From NCBI GenBank assembly GCA_029339505.1, contig JAQISU010000132.1, positions 4,793,501-4,857,500 of the forward strand: a DNA stretch of 64,000 nt. The letters run 5' to 3'. Shown here piece by piece: positions 47,464 to 54,865 of the stretch (its first letter is position 1; every line of letters starts with the position of its first letter). The notes below the pieces were generated by a model that was not told the origin of the DNA, did no database searches, and was given only the letters and a program-made list of their open reading frames with translations. The position numbers and the translations under genes are program-made. The stretch is from Unio delphinus (Eukaryota; Mollusca; Bivalvia; Unionida; Unionidae).

Positions 47464-47927
47464 TAGACATAACTAAATTGAACTTTTTGCCCCGTCTTTT
47501 TTGAAATAGCCGTCTTGGTTATCCCCTCTGCAACGAATCGTACTGAAGTTCTACAAATATTGAAATACTTGCCGGCTTCATATAATGATTGAAATATTTT
47601 CTCTTCGTTAGTTGTTGTATTCAAAGATTTCACTGGTCTCGCTTTATTTGAACAAGTGTCAGTCCTTCCTCGTTTGGAATTCTCACTCTGTGTGATAGCT
47701 TGCAGATTGGATAAAGAATTTTTCCTTGGATTAGAATCAATGTGATCAATAACAAAACCATCTTTGATCAATCCATTAAAACATTCAAATACCAAACGAT
47801 GATTGCGAAATGTCTTCCTTCCAACATTAAACACCAAATACCCCATACCATTATCCCACCCAATTGGGTTCTTCAGTCTACAGTTTCTGACAGTACCATC
47901 ACTGGATGCTTCGTAATTTTTAATCAC
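47463..47927 (-). CDS. NUMOD4-HNH-NUMOD1 homing-type endonuclease
   Basis: Domain order is typical of free-standing phage and intron homing endonucleases. YEASSDGTVRN (NUMOD4) is followed by HRLVFECFNG and VIDHIDSNPRKNSLSNLQ (the HNH core with the catalytic DH pair, the NP and the NLQ end), then SLYEAGKYFNICRTSVRFV (NUMOD1 helix-turn-helix). The stretch before YEASSD has no ATG: the frame starts after a TAA about 15 bases upstream of a GTG at 47927. The 5' end is therefore truncated, uses a non-ATG start or is joined by a change not seen here. Such genes are selfish DNA cutters and not part of the core Polinton set. Confidence 0.85.
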   Translation of the reverse strand: MIKNYEASSDGTVRNCRLKNPIGWDNGMGYLVFNVGRKTFRNHRLVFECFNGLIKDGFVIDHIDSNPRKNSLSNLQAITQSENSKRGRTDTCSNKARPVKSLNTTTNEEKIFQSLYEAGKYFNICRTSVRFVAEGITKTAISKKTGQKVQFSYV

Positions 47928-48050
47928 TGGGTGTAGTCTGAATTATTGGGTCATTATATACTACACTATTGTCTAATTCAATGACTGACTCATTTTGCAG
48001 TGATTGATTATACATAAATCTTTCATTTAGACGCCTGTTTTATATATAGC
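47928..48050. promoter_or_regulatory. Divergent intergenic region, virion/endonuclease side versus polymerase side
   Basis: A 123-bp gap between a leftward and a rightward gene. It contains GTGTAG..CTACAC inverted hexamers and TTTTATATATAGC just before the polymerase-side ATG at 48051. This is the only divergent boundary between the minus-strand run and the replication genes, so promoters for both directions are expected here. Confidence 0.45.
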
Positions 48051-48839
48051 ATGAAGGAGTTCAAGAGATTGACTTCACAAAATGCTAAATTCAATGCTGA
48101 TAGAGAGTTCAAGAGATTATTAAAAATCAATCCTAGATTTAATCTCGATAGACCCAAAAAACGTGTAGTAAACAGAAACAAACGTCCAAAAGACGGAAAC
48201 ATGAAAGAGTTTAAGAGATTATTAAAAATCAATCCTAAATTTAATCTCGATAGACCCAAAAAACGTGTAGTAAACAGAAACAAACGTCCAAAAGACGGAA
48301 ACATGAAAGAGTTTAAGAGATTATTAAAAATCAATCCTAAATTTAATATCGATAGACCCAAAAAACGTAACAAACGTCCAAGAGACGGAAACATGAAAGA
48401 GTTTAAGAGATTATTGAAAATCAATCCTAGATTTAATATCGATAGACCAAAAAAACGTAACAAACGTCCAAGAGACGGAAACATGAGATCACCATGGAAG
48501 GATGCTCAATTCAATCTTGATATAGTTTCTAATACACCCAAGAATAAAATTCTTGATAAAGCCATCAGAGACTATTTTAATGAATTCAAGCGTGATGGAG
48601 CATCTTATTGTTGGTCAACATTTCGAATTGATGGTGTTGTTGACGCTACCATGAATGATGAAAAAGCAGCAGTGATCATTTCACGTATTGGGGAAAAAAG
48701 TCATTTTTTCCGAATTAAATTCATTATCCGTGAGGATGGCAAATGGATTATTAGGGATAAATTTGAACCCATACTCAGGGGCAAAAAAAACTGTCACCGT
48801 GAATCAAAATTCCAAACCGGGAATTTTGACTGGAATTGA
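48051..48839 (+). CDS. Basic repeat protein / N-terminal part of the polymerase
   Basis: ATG at 48051; 262 residues in this frame. The first 145 residues are four to five copies of a basic unit (KEFKRLLKINPKFNLDRPKKR plus NKRP.DGN). A non-repeated part follows (SPWKDAQFNLDI, AIRDYFNEFKRDGASYCWSTF, IISRIGEKSHFFRIKF). Sense-like sequence stops near an A8 run at 48783-48790, after which the polymerase-helicase frame (one base further on) takes over. That frame has no suitable ATG of its own at its start (TTG at 48688), so the two are probably one gene. It may supply a priming or DNA-binding domain; that is inference. Confidence 0.7.
   Translation: MKEFKRLTSQNAKFNADREFKRLLKINPRFNLDRPKKRVVNRNKRPKDGNMKEFKRLLKINPKFNLDRPKKRVVNRNKRPKDGNMKEFKRLLKINPKFNIDRPKKRNKRPRDGNMKEFKRLLKINPRFNIDRPKKRNKRPRDGNMRSPWKDAQFNLDIVSNTPKNKILDKAIRDYFNEFKRDGASYCWSTFRIDGVVDATMNDEKAAVIISRIGEKSHFFRIKFIIREDGKWIIRDKFEPILRGKKNCHRESKFQTGNFDWN
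48099..48482 (+). repeat. In-frame coding repeats, units of 102, 102, 90 and 90 bp
   Basis: Units start at 48099, 48201, 48303 and 48393. The two shorter units lack four codons present in the longer ones. They are almost identical at DNA level, so copy number may vary between element copies. Confidence 0.9.
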
Positions 48840-51726
48840 TAAACCCTACTACGAAAGATCTTATCCTGTCACAGCAGTTGTTTACGGGATCTATCCGCTC
48901 AATGACAAACCTGATATTTCAAAACTAGCACCCATGAAATATTCGACAGGGCTAAATTGTGTAGCAGAACGAATAATAGAACACTTCACAAATGCGTCCC
49001 GGGGAAATAAACTAACTGATCTAAGACGAAAAAAAATAACCGAGTGGGAATTCACGGTAAAAGAGCATGGAGCAACAATTCAGGATATAACTAAATTAGA
49101 AAAATCATTAAGATTTCCAATATCGGTAAGGACAATCACCGGAGAAGTATTATACGAATCGAAATATAAATCAAAAGGAGTCCCCATTGAAATTATTGAT
49201 AATAACGCGCACGCGTGGTCATCTGCAGTAACAATATTCCCACGGGATAGAACCGTAAGATATCTATCCCAAACCGAAGAGTTTTTTTCAGAGCAGAAAT
49301 TATTTGATGCTATTTACCATTTGAGTAAAAACGATCCTGTGTCAGTGTGGCTATTTCATAGTAATTCAGACGAGGAATGCAGATTTGATCAGTTTGTAAG
49401 GCCTAACGGAGAATTATACCGTACTGAAGAACTGCAGAATCAAATGAAACAACTAGCTAGTGAGTTTTCTGAGGGGGAAATCGAAGATCAATTATTAGCA
49501 AACTGTTTCACAGTACCATCCATTGCAGCACATTTTGCTAGAAAGAAAAACGCGTGGAAACCAACACGAAGTGAGTTTTTATCAGAGGTCAAATTGTCCT
49601 GTCTTGAATACAGCCACGGCGGATTATGGAACACAAAATACACCGCTGATACCGTTATTTCAGTTGATATGATTGCGTGCTATCCAGGAAGTTTTCTTGG
49701 GTATGGAGAATGCGAGAAATATTTCAAACGATTTGGACACCCTACACACGAAATGACCCGTGTTGCTATTAATGGACCACTTCCTGATTTTGATTTAACC
49801 GGATTCGCTTGTGTGGTATCATTTGAAATGGCTGAAGGACTTCATCCGTGTAGTAATCTTTGGATTGGTAAACACATGTCTGAAAAACACTGGATGCCAA
49901 TAGTGTTACTACGGTATATGCTTGATTGTAAGATGTTAAAATCATTAATTGTCAGTGAAGCAATTATATCCTATCGAGCACAGAAATCAGTCTGGTTACC
50001 ACAACCTGATCTAGAAAAGATAATTAGCGAAGAGCGAAAACTGTTTCCTGATTTTAATGAACAACAAATCATGGATTGGTCCCAACAGTTATTTGAAATC
50101 AGAAACAATGAAGCAAAAAATCTTGGACGAAGAATAATCGGTAAATTTACCCAAGGTGGCAAAGTTGATAATACGAAATATTCTTCACGATTGATTATAG
50201 ACAACGCTGAATACGATTTTGTAATGGCGGATTTAACGAATAAGGGCCTATATGTCAATCGTAAGGACGCATTTCTGTCCGATGGAACCAAATTGGGTAC
50301 AATTGTTACCTACAGTGATGGATACCATCCGCAGTACACACATTTGAGAGCTTCTATGCTTGGTTATGCTTCTATCAATCTGTTTTCAATGATCAATAGA
50401 TTTCCTACCACCGCAGTTAGAGTTGCTACTGACTCATTTTACATAAATAGCAAAATGGCTGATTTTAAGGCTACTGGCAACGAGAAATGGGGGACATGGA
50501 GAATTAAGAAGGAAATGCTTCATGATTATATTCAATCAGCAGATGTTACCATTGAAAATAATTACTTAGAAAGCAATCAGTGTTCAGAATTTTCTAGTGC
50601 ACCACCGATTTCTGATCCAATCTGTAGATATAAAACAGTTTATTTAAACGGTTGTGGTGGGTCAGGAAAAACAACCCGGGCAATTGAGTTATTCCGTAGA
50701 AACGCTAGCGTTTCCAATCCAAACATGATTGTGCTAACACCAACTCATAGACTTGCAAGAGAAATGATACAGAGAGGGGTAAATGCTTGCACTTATCACA
50801 GCTTTTTCCGATGGAAGGGAGATAAATGGACTCCTGAGCGCATGGGAGAGAAATTTATTCCTGAAATCATGATTTGGGATGAAATAGACACAGTATCCGA
50901 AGATGTCTTAAAAATATTTCTTGAGTGGTTGTTATTGAAGAATACAAAAGTCGTCATGTGCGGTGATCACGGCCAACCACCACCATTTGTCGGTGCATCT
51001 CCACATGAATGGCTAAAGGGTTTTGTAGACTATTATGAAGAAATTGATACTGATCATAGATCACTTGATGAAAAATTAAAAGAGTTTAAGAAATTAATTA
51101 GATTACAACCGGATAGAATCCAGTGTGAAATAGCCCGTGAAATAATTTCGGAAACTCCCATGAATGATTTCTGGGAAATGTGGAGACCAAACGATTTGAT
51201 CATTGCAAGTAGAAAAATAGTCAGGGACACACTTCAGATGAAATTATTTGAATTGCATAAAGAAAAATTTGCAACGCTTCCAGTACCCCTTTGTTATAGG
51301 CCATCGGATACACGAAAACAGAACATCGAAGTTGATATTCCAGGACAGAGTGAAAAGCAGATTCTCGTATTAAATGATATTGTGCTGGTTGATATCAATG
51401 TTGTTGAAGATGCATTGCGTGCTAATAAATCCCCATGGACGCTAGGATACGCAGCGACGATACATTCTTCACAGGGATTGACAATATCGAATACAATTGT
51501 TTGGATGGTAGATAATCGCATAGAATGGTCGAAGTTAGTCTATCTTTCAGTATCCAGAGTACGAAAAATAAATCAACTTCGAAGAATTGTCTTCGATGAT
51601 GAAATCATTGGTGGCGATGATGAAATCATTGGCGATGATAATGACACCACAATAGATGATATTATTGATAAAAAAAAACTCTCCGGTTACAAACAACAAG
51701 ACAAAAAAAAAACAACGAGAATTTGA
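48688..51726 (+). CDS. PolB: Family B DNA polymerase fused to SF1B helicase
   Basis: Residues are numbered from 48688. Residues 1-310 are a pre-polymerase region without an evident 3'-5' exonuclease. The polymerase palm follows: YSHGG at about 312; motif A DMIACYPGS with Asp327; motif B K477..RRIIGKF around 477-487; motif C VATDSFY with Asp582. Motif C has Ala where the first Asp of DTDS is usual; the metal-binding second Asp remains. From about 650 a helicase begins: Walker A NGCGGSGKTT (Lys661), Walker B MIWDEID (Asp731, Glu732), GDHGQPPPF, TIHSSQGLT (about 924-932) and YLSVSRV with Arg957. The GDxxQ and SSQG motifs suggest the RecD/Pif1-like SF1B group. A short acidic repeat (DDEIIG) precedes a basic C-terminus ending near two A runs. 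The 5' part lies in the frame of 48051-48839. Confidence 0.88.
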   Translation: MGKKVIFSELNSLSVRMANGLLGINLNPYSGAKKTVTVNQNSKPGILTGIDKPYYERSYPVTAVVYGIYPLNDKPDISKLAPMKYSTGLNCVAERIIEHFTNASRGNKLTDLRRKKITEWEFTVKEHGATIQDITKLEKSLRFPISVRTITGEVLYESKYKSKGVPIEIIDNNAHAWSSAVTIFPRDRTVRYLSQTEEFFSEQKLFDAIYHLSKNDPVSVWLFHSNSDEECRFDQFVRPNGELYRTEELQNQMKQLASEFSEGEIEDQLLANCFTVPSIAAHFARKKNAWKPTRSEFLSEVKLSCLEYSHGGLWNTKYTADTVISVDMIACYPGSFLGYGECEKYFKRFGHPTHEMTRVAINGPLPDFDLTGFACVVSFEMAEGLHPCSNLWIGKHMSEKHWMPIVLLRYMLDCKMLKSLIVSEAIISYRAQKSVWLPQPDLEKIISEERKLFPDFNEQQIMDWSQQLFEIRNNEAKNLGRRIIGKFTQGGKVDNTKYSSRLIIDNAEYDFVMADLTNKGLYVNRKDAFLSDGTKLGTIVTYSDGYHPQYTHLRASMLGYASINLFSMINRFPTTAVRVATDSFYINSKMADFKATGNEKWGTWRIKKEMLHDYIQSADVTIENNYLESNQCSEFSSAPPISDPICRYKTVYLNGCGGSGKTTRAIELFRRNASVSNPNMIVLTPTHRLAREMIQRGVNACTYHSFFRWKGDKWTPERMGEKFIPEIMIWDEIDTVSEDVLKIFLEWLLLKNTKVVMCGDHGQPPPFVGASPHEWLKGFVDYYEEIDTDHRSLDEKLKEFKKLIRLQPDRIQCEIAREIISETPMNDFWEMWRPNDLIIASRKIVRDTLQMKLFELHKEKFATLPVPLCYRPSDTRKQNIEVDIPGQSEKQILVLNDIVLVDINVVEDALRANKSPWTLGYAATIHSSQGLTISNTIVWMVDNRIEWSKLVYLSVSRVRKINQLRRIVFDDEIIGGDDEIIGDDNDTTIDDIIDKKKLSGYKQQDKKKTTRI

Positions 51727-51928
51727 TATTGATGCTGAATTAATAATTACTCTGAAGCAACAACAGAATAATCACTGCGCGAGTTGCAATTGTATAATGC
51801 GTTGGCAGTATTCGGATAAGGATCCTCGCCAATTCACCGTAGACAGAAAAAATAACAATCTCGGTCATGTCAGAAATAATGTGATGTTGACTTGTCTTGA
51901 GTGCAATAGACGCAAGGGTGCTAGTTAA
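51656..51928 (+). CDS. HNH endonuclease domain, overlapping the polymerase-helicase end
   Basis: 90 residues from ATG 51656. It shows a zinc-type CASC, then FTVDRKNNNLGHVRNNVMLTCLECNRRKG in two parts: an HNH core with Asp-Arg, His, Asn and a second CxxC. It overlaps the last 71 bases of the polymerase-helicase gene in the next frame (+1). Two A runs (51670-51678 and 51703-51712) lie in the overlap. It could be a separate small gene or the C-terminal domain of the same polyprotein-like gene after a frame change. I recall, unverified, fungal and invertebrate proteins with helicase followed by a similar HNH end. Its product would nick or cut DNA. Confidence 0.75.
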   Translation: MILLIKKNSPVTNNKTKKKQREFDIDAELIITLKQQQNNHCASCNCIMRWQYSDKDPRQFTVDRKNNNLGHVRNNVMLTCLECNRRKGAS

Positions 51929-52871
51929 GACCATGCGGTGGTAATTGAGTATCGTCAGGAATTACTTGTAGTTGTTGTCTAGTAAACCCACGCTGAGGGG
52001 CAGTTGAATCCAGTTTATAGATTGGAGGTCTACCCATAGATCGTGTTATACTAGATATCTTGTGTGCAGTAACACTCCAAATAGGAACAGTAGCCCTTTT
52101 TGTGCCACCCTCAAGCTCTCCTGGTTCATATAAATACCTCACAATGACATTACTACCAAGAATTGGTTGGGAAACGCTAAAATCCTTTTGTGGTTTTTCA
52201 GGTATCGACTTCTTTTTAATCGCGTTGATAGGTTTCATGTTGATGGTTCTAGTAATCTCGTTATTCAGTGCGGTAACTACACCTGGTAATCTCTTAACCC
52301 ATTCACGGGATCTTTTTTCTTGGATGAATTCTTTTGCGTATTCATATCCAAATAACCGTTCAGCAAGAATCCGATTAAATCGTTCTACAATGGCCTGATC
52401 ACGATGCAGTGCAGTATGCCCTCGTCTGATAGCGACATTGTGATATTTCATTGTAGATAACACTGCACCCTGAAATTCCTTGCCCGGATCAACTTGTAAC
52501 AGATTTGGCCAGTGCAGAGGGTTCCTTCGATAAATCCTTTCAAATGCAGAAGCCACTTCAGTGGCTGATTTTGTTTTTAACGGTTCTGCTTCTTTGTATC
52601 GACTTGCAATATCAACTACAGTTAACGCATATTTGTAACCACGATCATGTGGCAGAAATAATATATCAGCCTGATGAACTTCATTAGGAAAGGTCACATC
52701 AAAATGCGAGAATTGAATTTGTTTAGGCGGTGGTAGATAAATTTGCCATAGTGCCTGTTTGGATAACCAATGAGCCGCAGTGGTTTTTTTCACTTTTGCG
52801 GCGCTAGCGAGTTTACTGATTGCAGCGTTACCCTTCCAGTATCCTCTTGGGGAATAATAAATAGATTCCAT
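51921..52871 (-). CDS. INT: Retroviral-type DDE integrase
   Basis: Catalyses insertion of the element and target duplication. 316 residues from the ATG at 52871 (MESIYYSPRGYW); an upstream GTG at 52892 is less likely. Helical N-terminal DNA-binding part (residues about 1-50, SPRGYWKGNAAISKLA), then the RNase H-like core with HQADILFLP (Asp69), LQVDPGKEF (Asp128) and AIVERFNR (Glu163). The last two are about 35 residues apart as in the DDE family. The C-terminal part (about 220-316) has an SH3-like and basic composition. No HHCC zinc finger was seen at this length. The frame is intact. It begins 7 bases after the PLA2 stop on the same strand and its 3' end overlaps the HNH gene by 8 bases tail to tail. 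Confidence 0.92.
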   Translation of the reverse strand: MESIYYSPRGYWKGNAAISKLASAAKVKKTTAAHWLSKQALWQIYLPPPKQIQFSHFDVTFPNEVHQADILFLPHDRGYKYALTVVDIASRYKEAEPLKTKSATEVASAFERIYRRNPLHWPNLLQVDPGKEFQGAVLSTMKYHNVAIRRGHTALHRDQAIVERFNRILAERLFGYEYAKEFIQEKRSREWVKRLPGVVTALNNEITRTINMKPINAIKKKSIPEKPQKDFSVSQPILGSNVIVRYLYEPGELEGGTKRATVPIWSVTAHKISSITRSMGRPPIYKLDSTAPQRGFTRQQLQVIPDDTQLPPHGLN

Positions 52872-52878
52872 GTTGTTA

Positions 52879-53271
52879 TTAATTACCAGCACCTAACATC
52901 AATTTGCTTTTCATTGCCGATTTTATCAAAAAGGAAGCCAATTTTTCTTTGAAGGATTTATCAGTGATAGAATTCAACGCATGAATTAATTTCACATCTG
53001 CTAGATGCCTGTGTTGCAAATTGCTACTTTTATAAGCAACATCATGAAGGTGACAGGCCTTATCATTAGCGTTTATTGGTTGCTCACCGGGTCGGGGCTG
53101 ATTTTGATCATTGAGTCTGATATCAAGTCTTGTTCCCGGTCCACAATAACTATACCCTGGAAGGTGTTTTTCTCCGGGGTATTTTGCCCATGGGGTTCCA
53201 TGGAGTTTTGCTAATTTGGCAGCGATATCACCTACTCGTTTTTTTTTAAAGGTTCCTTGGGTTCCTTGGGT
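52879..53271 (-). pseudogene. Phospholipase A2-like domain (parvovirus VP1 type), without its own start
   Basis: The open frame 53271-52879 has no early ATG. It encodes LPGYSYCGPGTRLD (calcium-loop type YxGxG) and, about 30 residues later, DKACHLHDVAY (catalytic His-Asp pair), followed by helical sequence ending MLGAGN. This is the secreted/parvovirus-VP1 PLA2 signature. PLA2 domains are known from parvoviral capsids, where they help leave the endosome, and from some adintoviruses, so this is probably a virion entry factor. It lies in the -1 frame of the zinc-ribbon gene 53232-53408 and the two are probably one product. The join falls in an A9 run containing a canonical slippery heptamer. It could be real frameshift damage, a homopolymer error or programmed frameshifting. 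Confidence 0.8.
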
Positions 53272-53408
53272 TTAGAAACAAATCTAAATTTCTTTGTACT
53301 ACACTGTACGCATTTACCAGAAAGCGCTGATCGGTTATTTTTAGTTGTAATCGTCGTCAAGTCATCTGTGCCAGTACGCGCCCTACACTTCACGCAATAT
53401 AGATTCAT
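53232..53408 (-). CDS. Zinc-ribbon protein, 58 aa, N-terminal part of the PLA2 gene
   Basis: ATG at 53408, stop TAG at 53232-53234. Cys5-x2-Cys8 (LYCVKCRARTG) and Cys33-x2-Cys36 (GKCVQCSTKK) form a small zinc ribbon, followed by two PKE repeats and a lysine run. The stop comes two codons after AAAAAAC. The same type of small zinc ribbon occurs in many large DNA viruses and Polinton-like elements. It is divergent to the ATPase gene, whose ATG at 53414 lies only 5 bases away from its own ATG on the other strand. Confidence 0.75.
   Translation of the reverse strand: MNLYCVKCRARTGTDDLTTITTKNNRSALSGKCVQCSTKKFRFVSKPKEPKEPLKKNE
53235..53250 (-). promoter_or_regulatory. Candidate -1 frameshift slippery site
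   Basis: In the zinc-ribbon frame the minus strand reads TTA AAA AAA AAC GAG TAG. Both T TTA AAA and A AAA AAC fit the X XXY YYZ rule in the correct phase, and a -1 slip leads exactly into the PLA2 frame. A CCATGG..CCATGG hairpin lies about 34 bases downstream, further than usual. Whether it is used is unknown. Confidence 0.45.
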
Positions 53409-53413
53409 AATTT

Positions 53414-54085
53414 ATGTATAGAGATATGAATATAATTGATTTTTCAGCGACTAAAACAAGAGAACCAGTGAAGCATCATGCAGCGCTACCAAACTCTATC
53501 CGCGCAATTATAATCGGGCCATCTGGATCCGGTAAAACGCAATTGTTGCTCAATTTAATAATGAGATGGATGAAGTGGGATAAGTTGTATTCAATTGCCC
53601 CTAGCGTAGACGACCAACGATGCCATGAAGTGCTAAAAGATTTTAATGAAAACGCTTCAGAGATTGCCGGCGAGGATGTTATTGAATTTATAACCGATAT
53701 TGACGAGGCGCCATCAGTAGAAGACCTCGATGGAAGTATCAACAATTTAGTTGTATACGACGATGTCATGTTAGATAATCAAAAAAATCCTGCTAGAATA
53801 TTTTCCAGAGGCAGGCATAAAAACACGGATGTGATCTATGTCACTCAACGCTACACTCAGATTCCAAAAGTGATTAGAGATAACTGTAATATGCTTGCTG
53901 TATTCAACGGCGTTGATACACATACGCTACGAAATATTTGGCAGACATGGTGTTCTGATATGGACTTCAATCAATTTAGAAATTTCTTTAGTCATGCTCA
54001 GTCTGCCCCACACGGATTTGTAACAATAAATTTACATGACCCTCGAACACGATATCGTATCGGACTGGATCAAATATTCGGTTAA
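53414..54085 (+). CDS. ATP: FtsK/HerA-type DNA-packaging ATPase (A32-like)
   Basis: 223 residues; would drive DNA into the capsid. Walker A is IIGPSGSGKTQ near residues 34-44, Walker B NLVVYDDV near 112-119, and a conserved TQRYTQIPKVIRDNCN follows near 143-159, the family's glutamine-containing region. Length is as usual for Polinton ATPases. The start ATG is 53414; a second ATG four codons later is possible. It is the rightmost gene, and its last 18 or so codons plus stop are part of the right inverted repeat, so a copy of them also lies at the left end. The frame is intact. Confidence 0.93.
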   Translation: MYRDMNIIDFSATKTREPVKHHAALPNSIRAIIIGPSGSGKTQLLLNLIMRWMKWDKLYSIAPSVDDQRCHEVLKDFNENASEIAGEDVIEFITDIDEAPSVEDLDGSINNLVVYDDVMLDNQKNPARIFSRGRHKNTDVIYVTQRYTQIPKVIRDNCNMLAVFNGVDTHTLRNIWQTWCSDMDFNQFRNFFSHAQSAPHGFVTINLHDPRTRYRIGLDQIFG

Positions 54086-54308
54086 CCCCAACTGAAAGTT
54101 CTAGTGAGTGACAACGACGTTGTAGTCCCTTTTCCCAAAAATCGATGGAGGATTTCATTAATTTCATTGATTTTTTCATAATTTTTTTTTGGACCTAATC
54201 TATGATTCACACACATTGGGGCCTGATGTCATTGGTTTCATTGTTTTTAAGCGTGATTTCAGTGAAAACTTGTCTAAAAATGTTGTCCGATTCGCCTCTT
54301 CTGCTGCT
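54030..54308. repeat. Right terminal inverted repeat
   Basis: Matches 39517-39859 in reverse complement, ending CTTCTGCTGCT. It includes the 3' end of the ATPase gene and a shared block around ACAACGACGTTGTAGT. It lacks the two left-specific insertions. Confidence 0.9.
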
Positions 54309-54313
54309 CATGT
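54309..54313. repeat. Right target-site duplicate (CATGT)
   Basis: CATGT immediately after the terminal CTGCTGCT and then TCCTGTGTATA, which matches copy A at 12018 onward. Confidence 0.8.
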
Positions 54314-54652
54314 TCCTGTGTATAGACCTCATATGTTGTAACCTTTTAAAACTGAATTGTAATAAAGTGTTGTCTTTCAATGAGCAGATAACAAAGTTCG
54401 ACATGCCTGTACAGCAGTAAACCAAGTAAAATTGCAATTATTATCATTTAAGGTAATCTTCGAATAAAAATCAGGTCCCGATACCATCTGTCCCTCAAAC
54501 AACGAACAATACAAGTTTTATTTTCTAAATTTGAACACCAACGTAACCGGTAAGATGGAGAAGTGTTTTCACAACTGAGCAGAGAATGAAACATTATTGA
54601 TGATAAATACATAAAGTTATGTTCTTATAACTTGGTATTTGTAAATTCCAGA

Positions 54653-54865
54653 CTGGACTTGTTATGGATCACTGCCGTCTCACCTCTGTCTGCGTTGGTT
54701 CGCGTCTAAGATTCGTCTAATGTAGTTATGTGAGAAAGCTTGCCAGTAGCTTCTCGAGGGTCGTTGGCTCTTTCCGGGGATTTTCCCTGGTTCTTCCTCC
54801 GCCAATAATACGGGCGGTCATATCGTGTGCTAAAAAATGGCGTTAAACCCTAAAACAACCACACG
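54653..54865. repeat. Short interspersed repeat present only in copy B
   Basis: Relative to copy A (join near 12352) about 210 bp are extra here. They include GGGGATTTTCCCTGGTTCTT and, near the right edge, AAAATGGCGTTAAACCC. The TGGCGTTAAAC ending is, from memory, common in molluscan interspersed repeats; the family is not confirmed. Confidence 0.5.

Larger units (their letters stand above)
39517..54308. mobile_element. Polinton/Maverick (adintovirus-like) element, 14,792 bp
   Basis: The hallmark set is present: retroviral-type integrase, family B DNA polymerase of the protein-primed type, FtsK/HerA packaging ATPase, adenain-type protease, a probable double-jelly-roll capsid protein and several small virion candidates. 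It has terminal inverted repeats starting 5'-AG, a 5-6 bp target duplication, and an empty paralogous site in copy A. Coding density is high with short gaps, unlike the host flanks. The polymerase is fused to an SF1B helicase and accompanied by an HNH domain, not the simplest Polinton layout. Probable capsid and core genes carry in-frame stops, and two other genes carry frame changes, so this copy is probably not autonomous as sequenced. Recent age is inferred from the still matching inverted repeats and many open frames. Confidence 0.95.

Noticed and set aside
47742..47936. Plus-strand frame over the HNH gene
   Set aside because: Shadow of the minus-strand NUMOD/HNH gene.
48023..48484. 153-residue minus-strand frame with leucine-rich repeats
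   Set aside because: It is the reverse of the coding repeats at 48099-48482, with no other support.
48783..48790. Programmed -1 frameshift at the polymerase A8 run
   Set aside because: A -1 slip leads into a frame with an early stop; the observed join needs the opposite direction.
48688..48839. Independent start of the polymerase-helicase at 48688
   Set aside because: The codon there is TTG, and the first ATG (48736) lies in a part where the other frame looks coding.
52060..52398. 112-residue plus-strand frame with hydrophobic segments
   Set aside because: Antisense shadow of the integrase gene, whose DDE motifs are clear.
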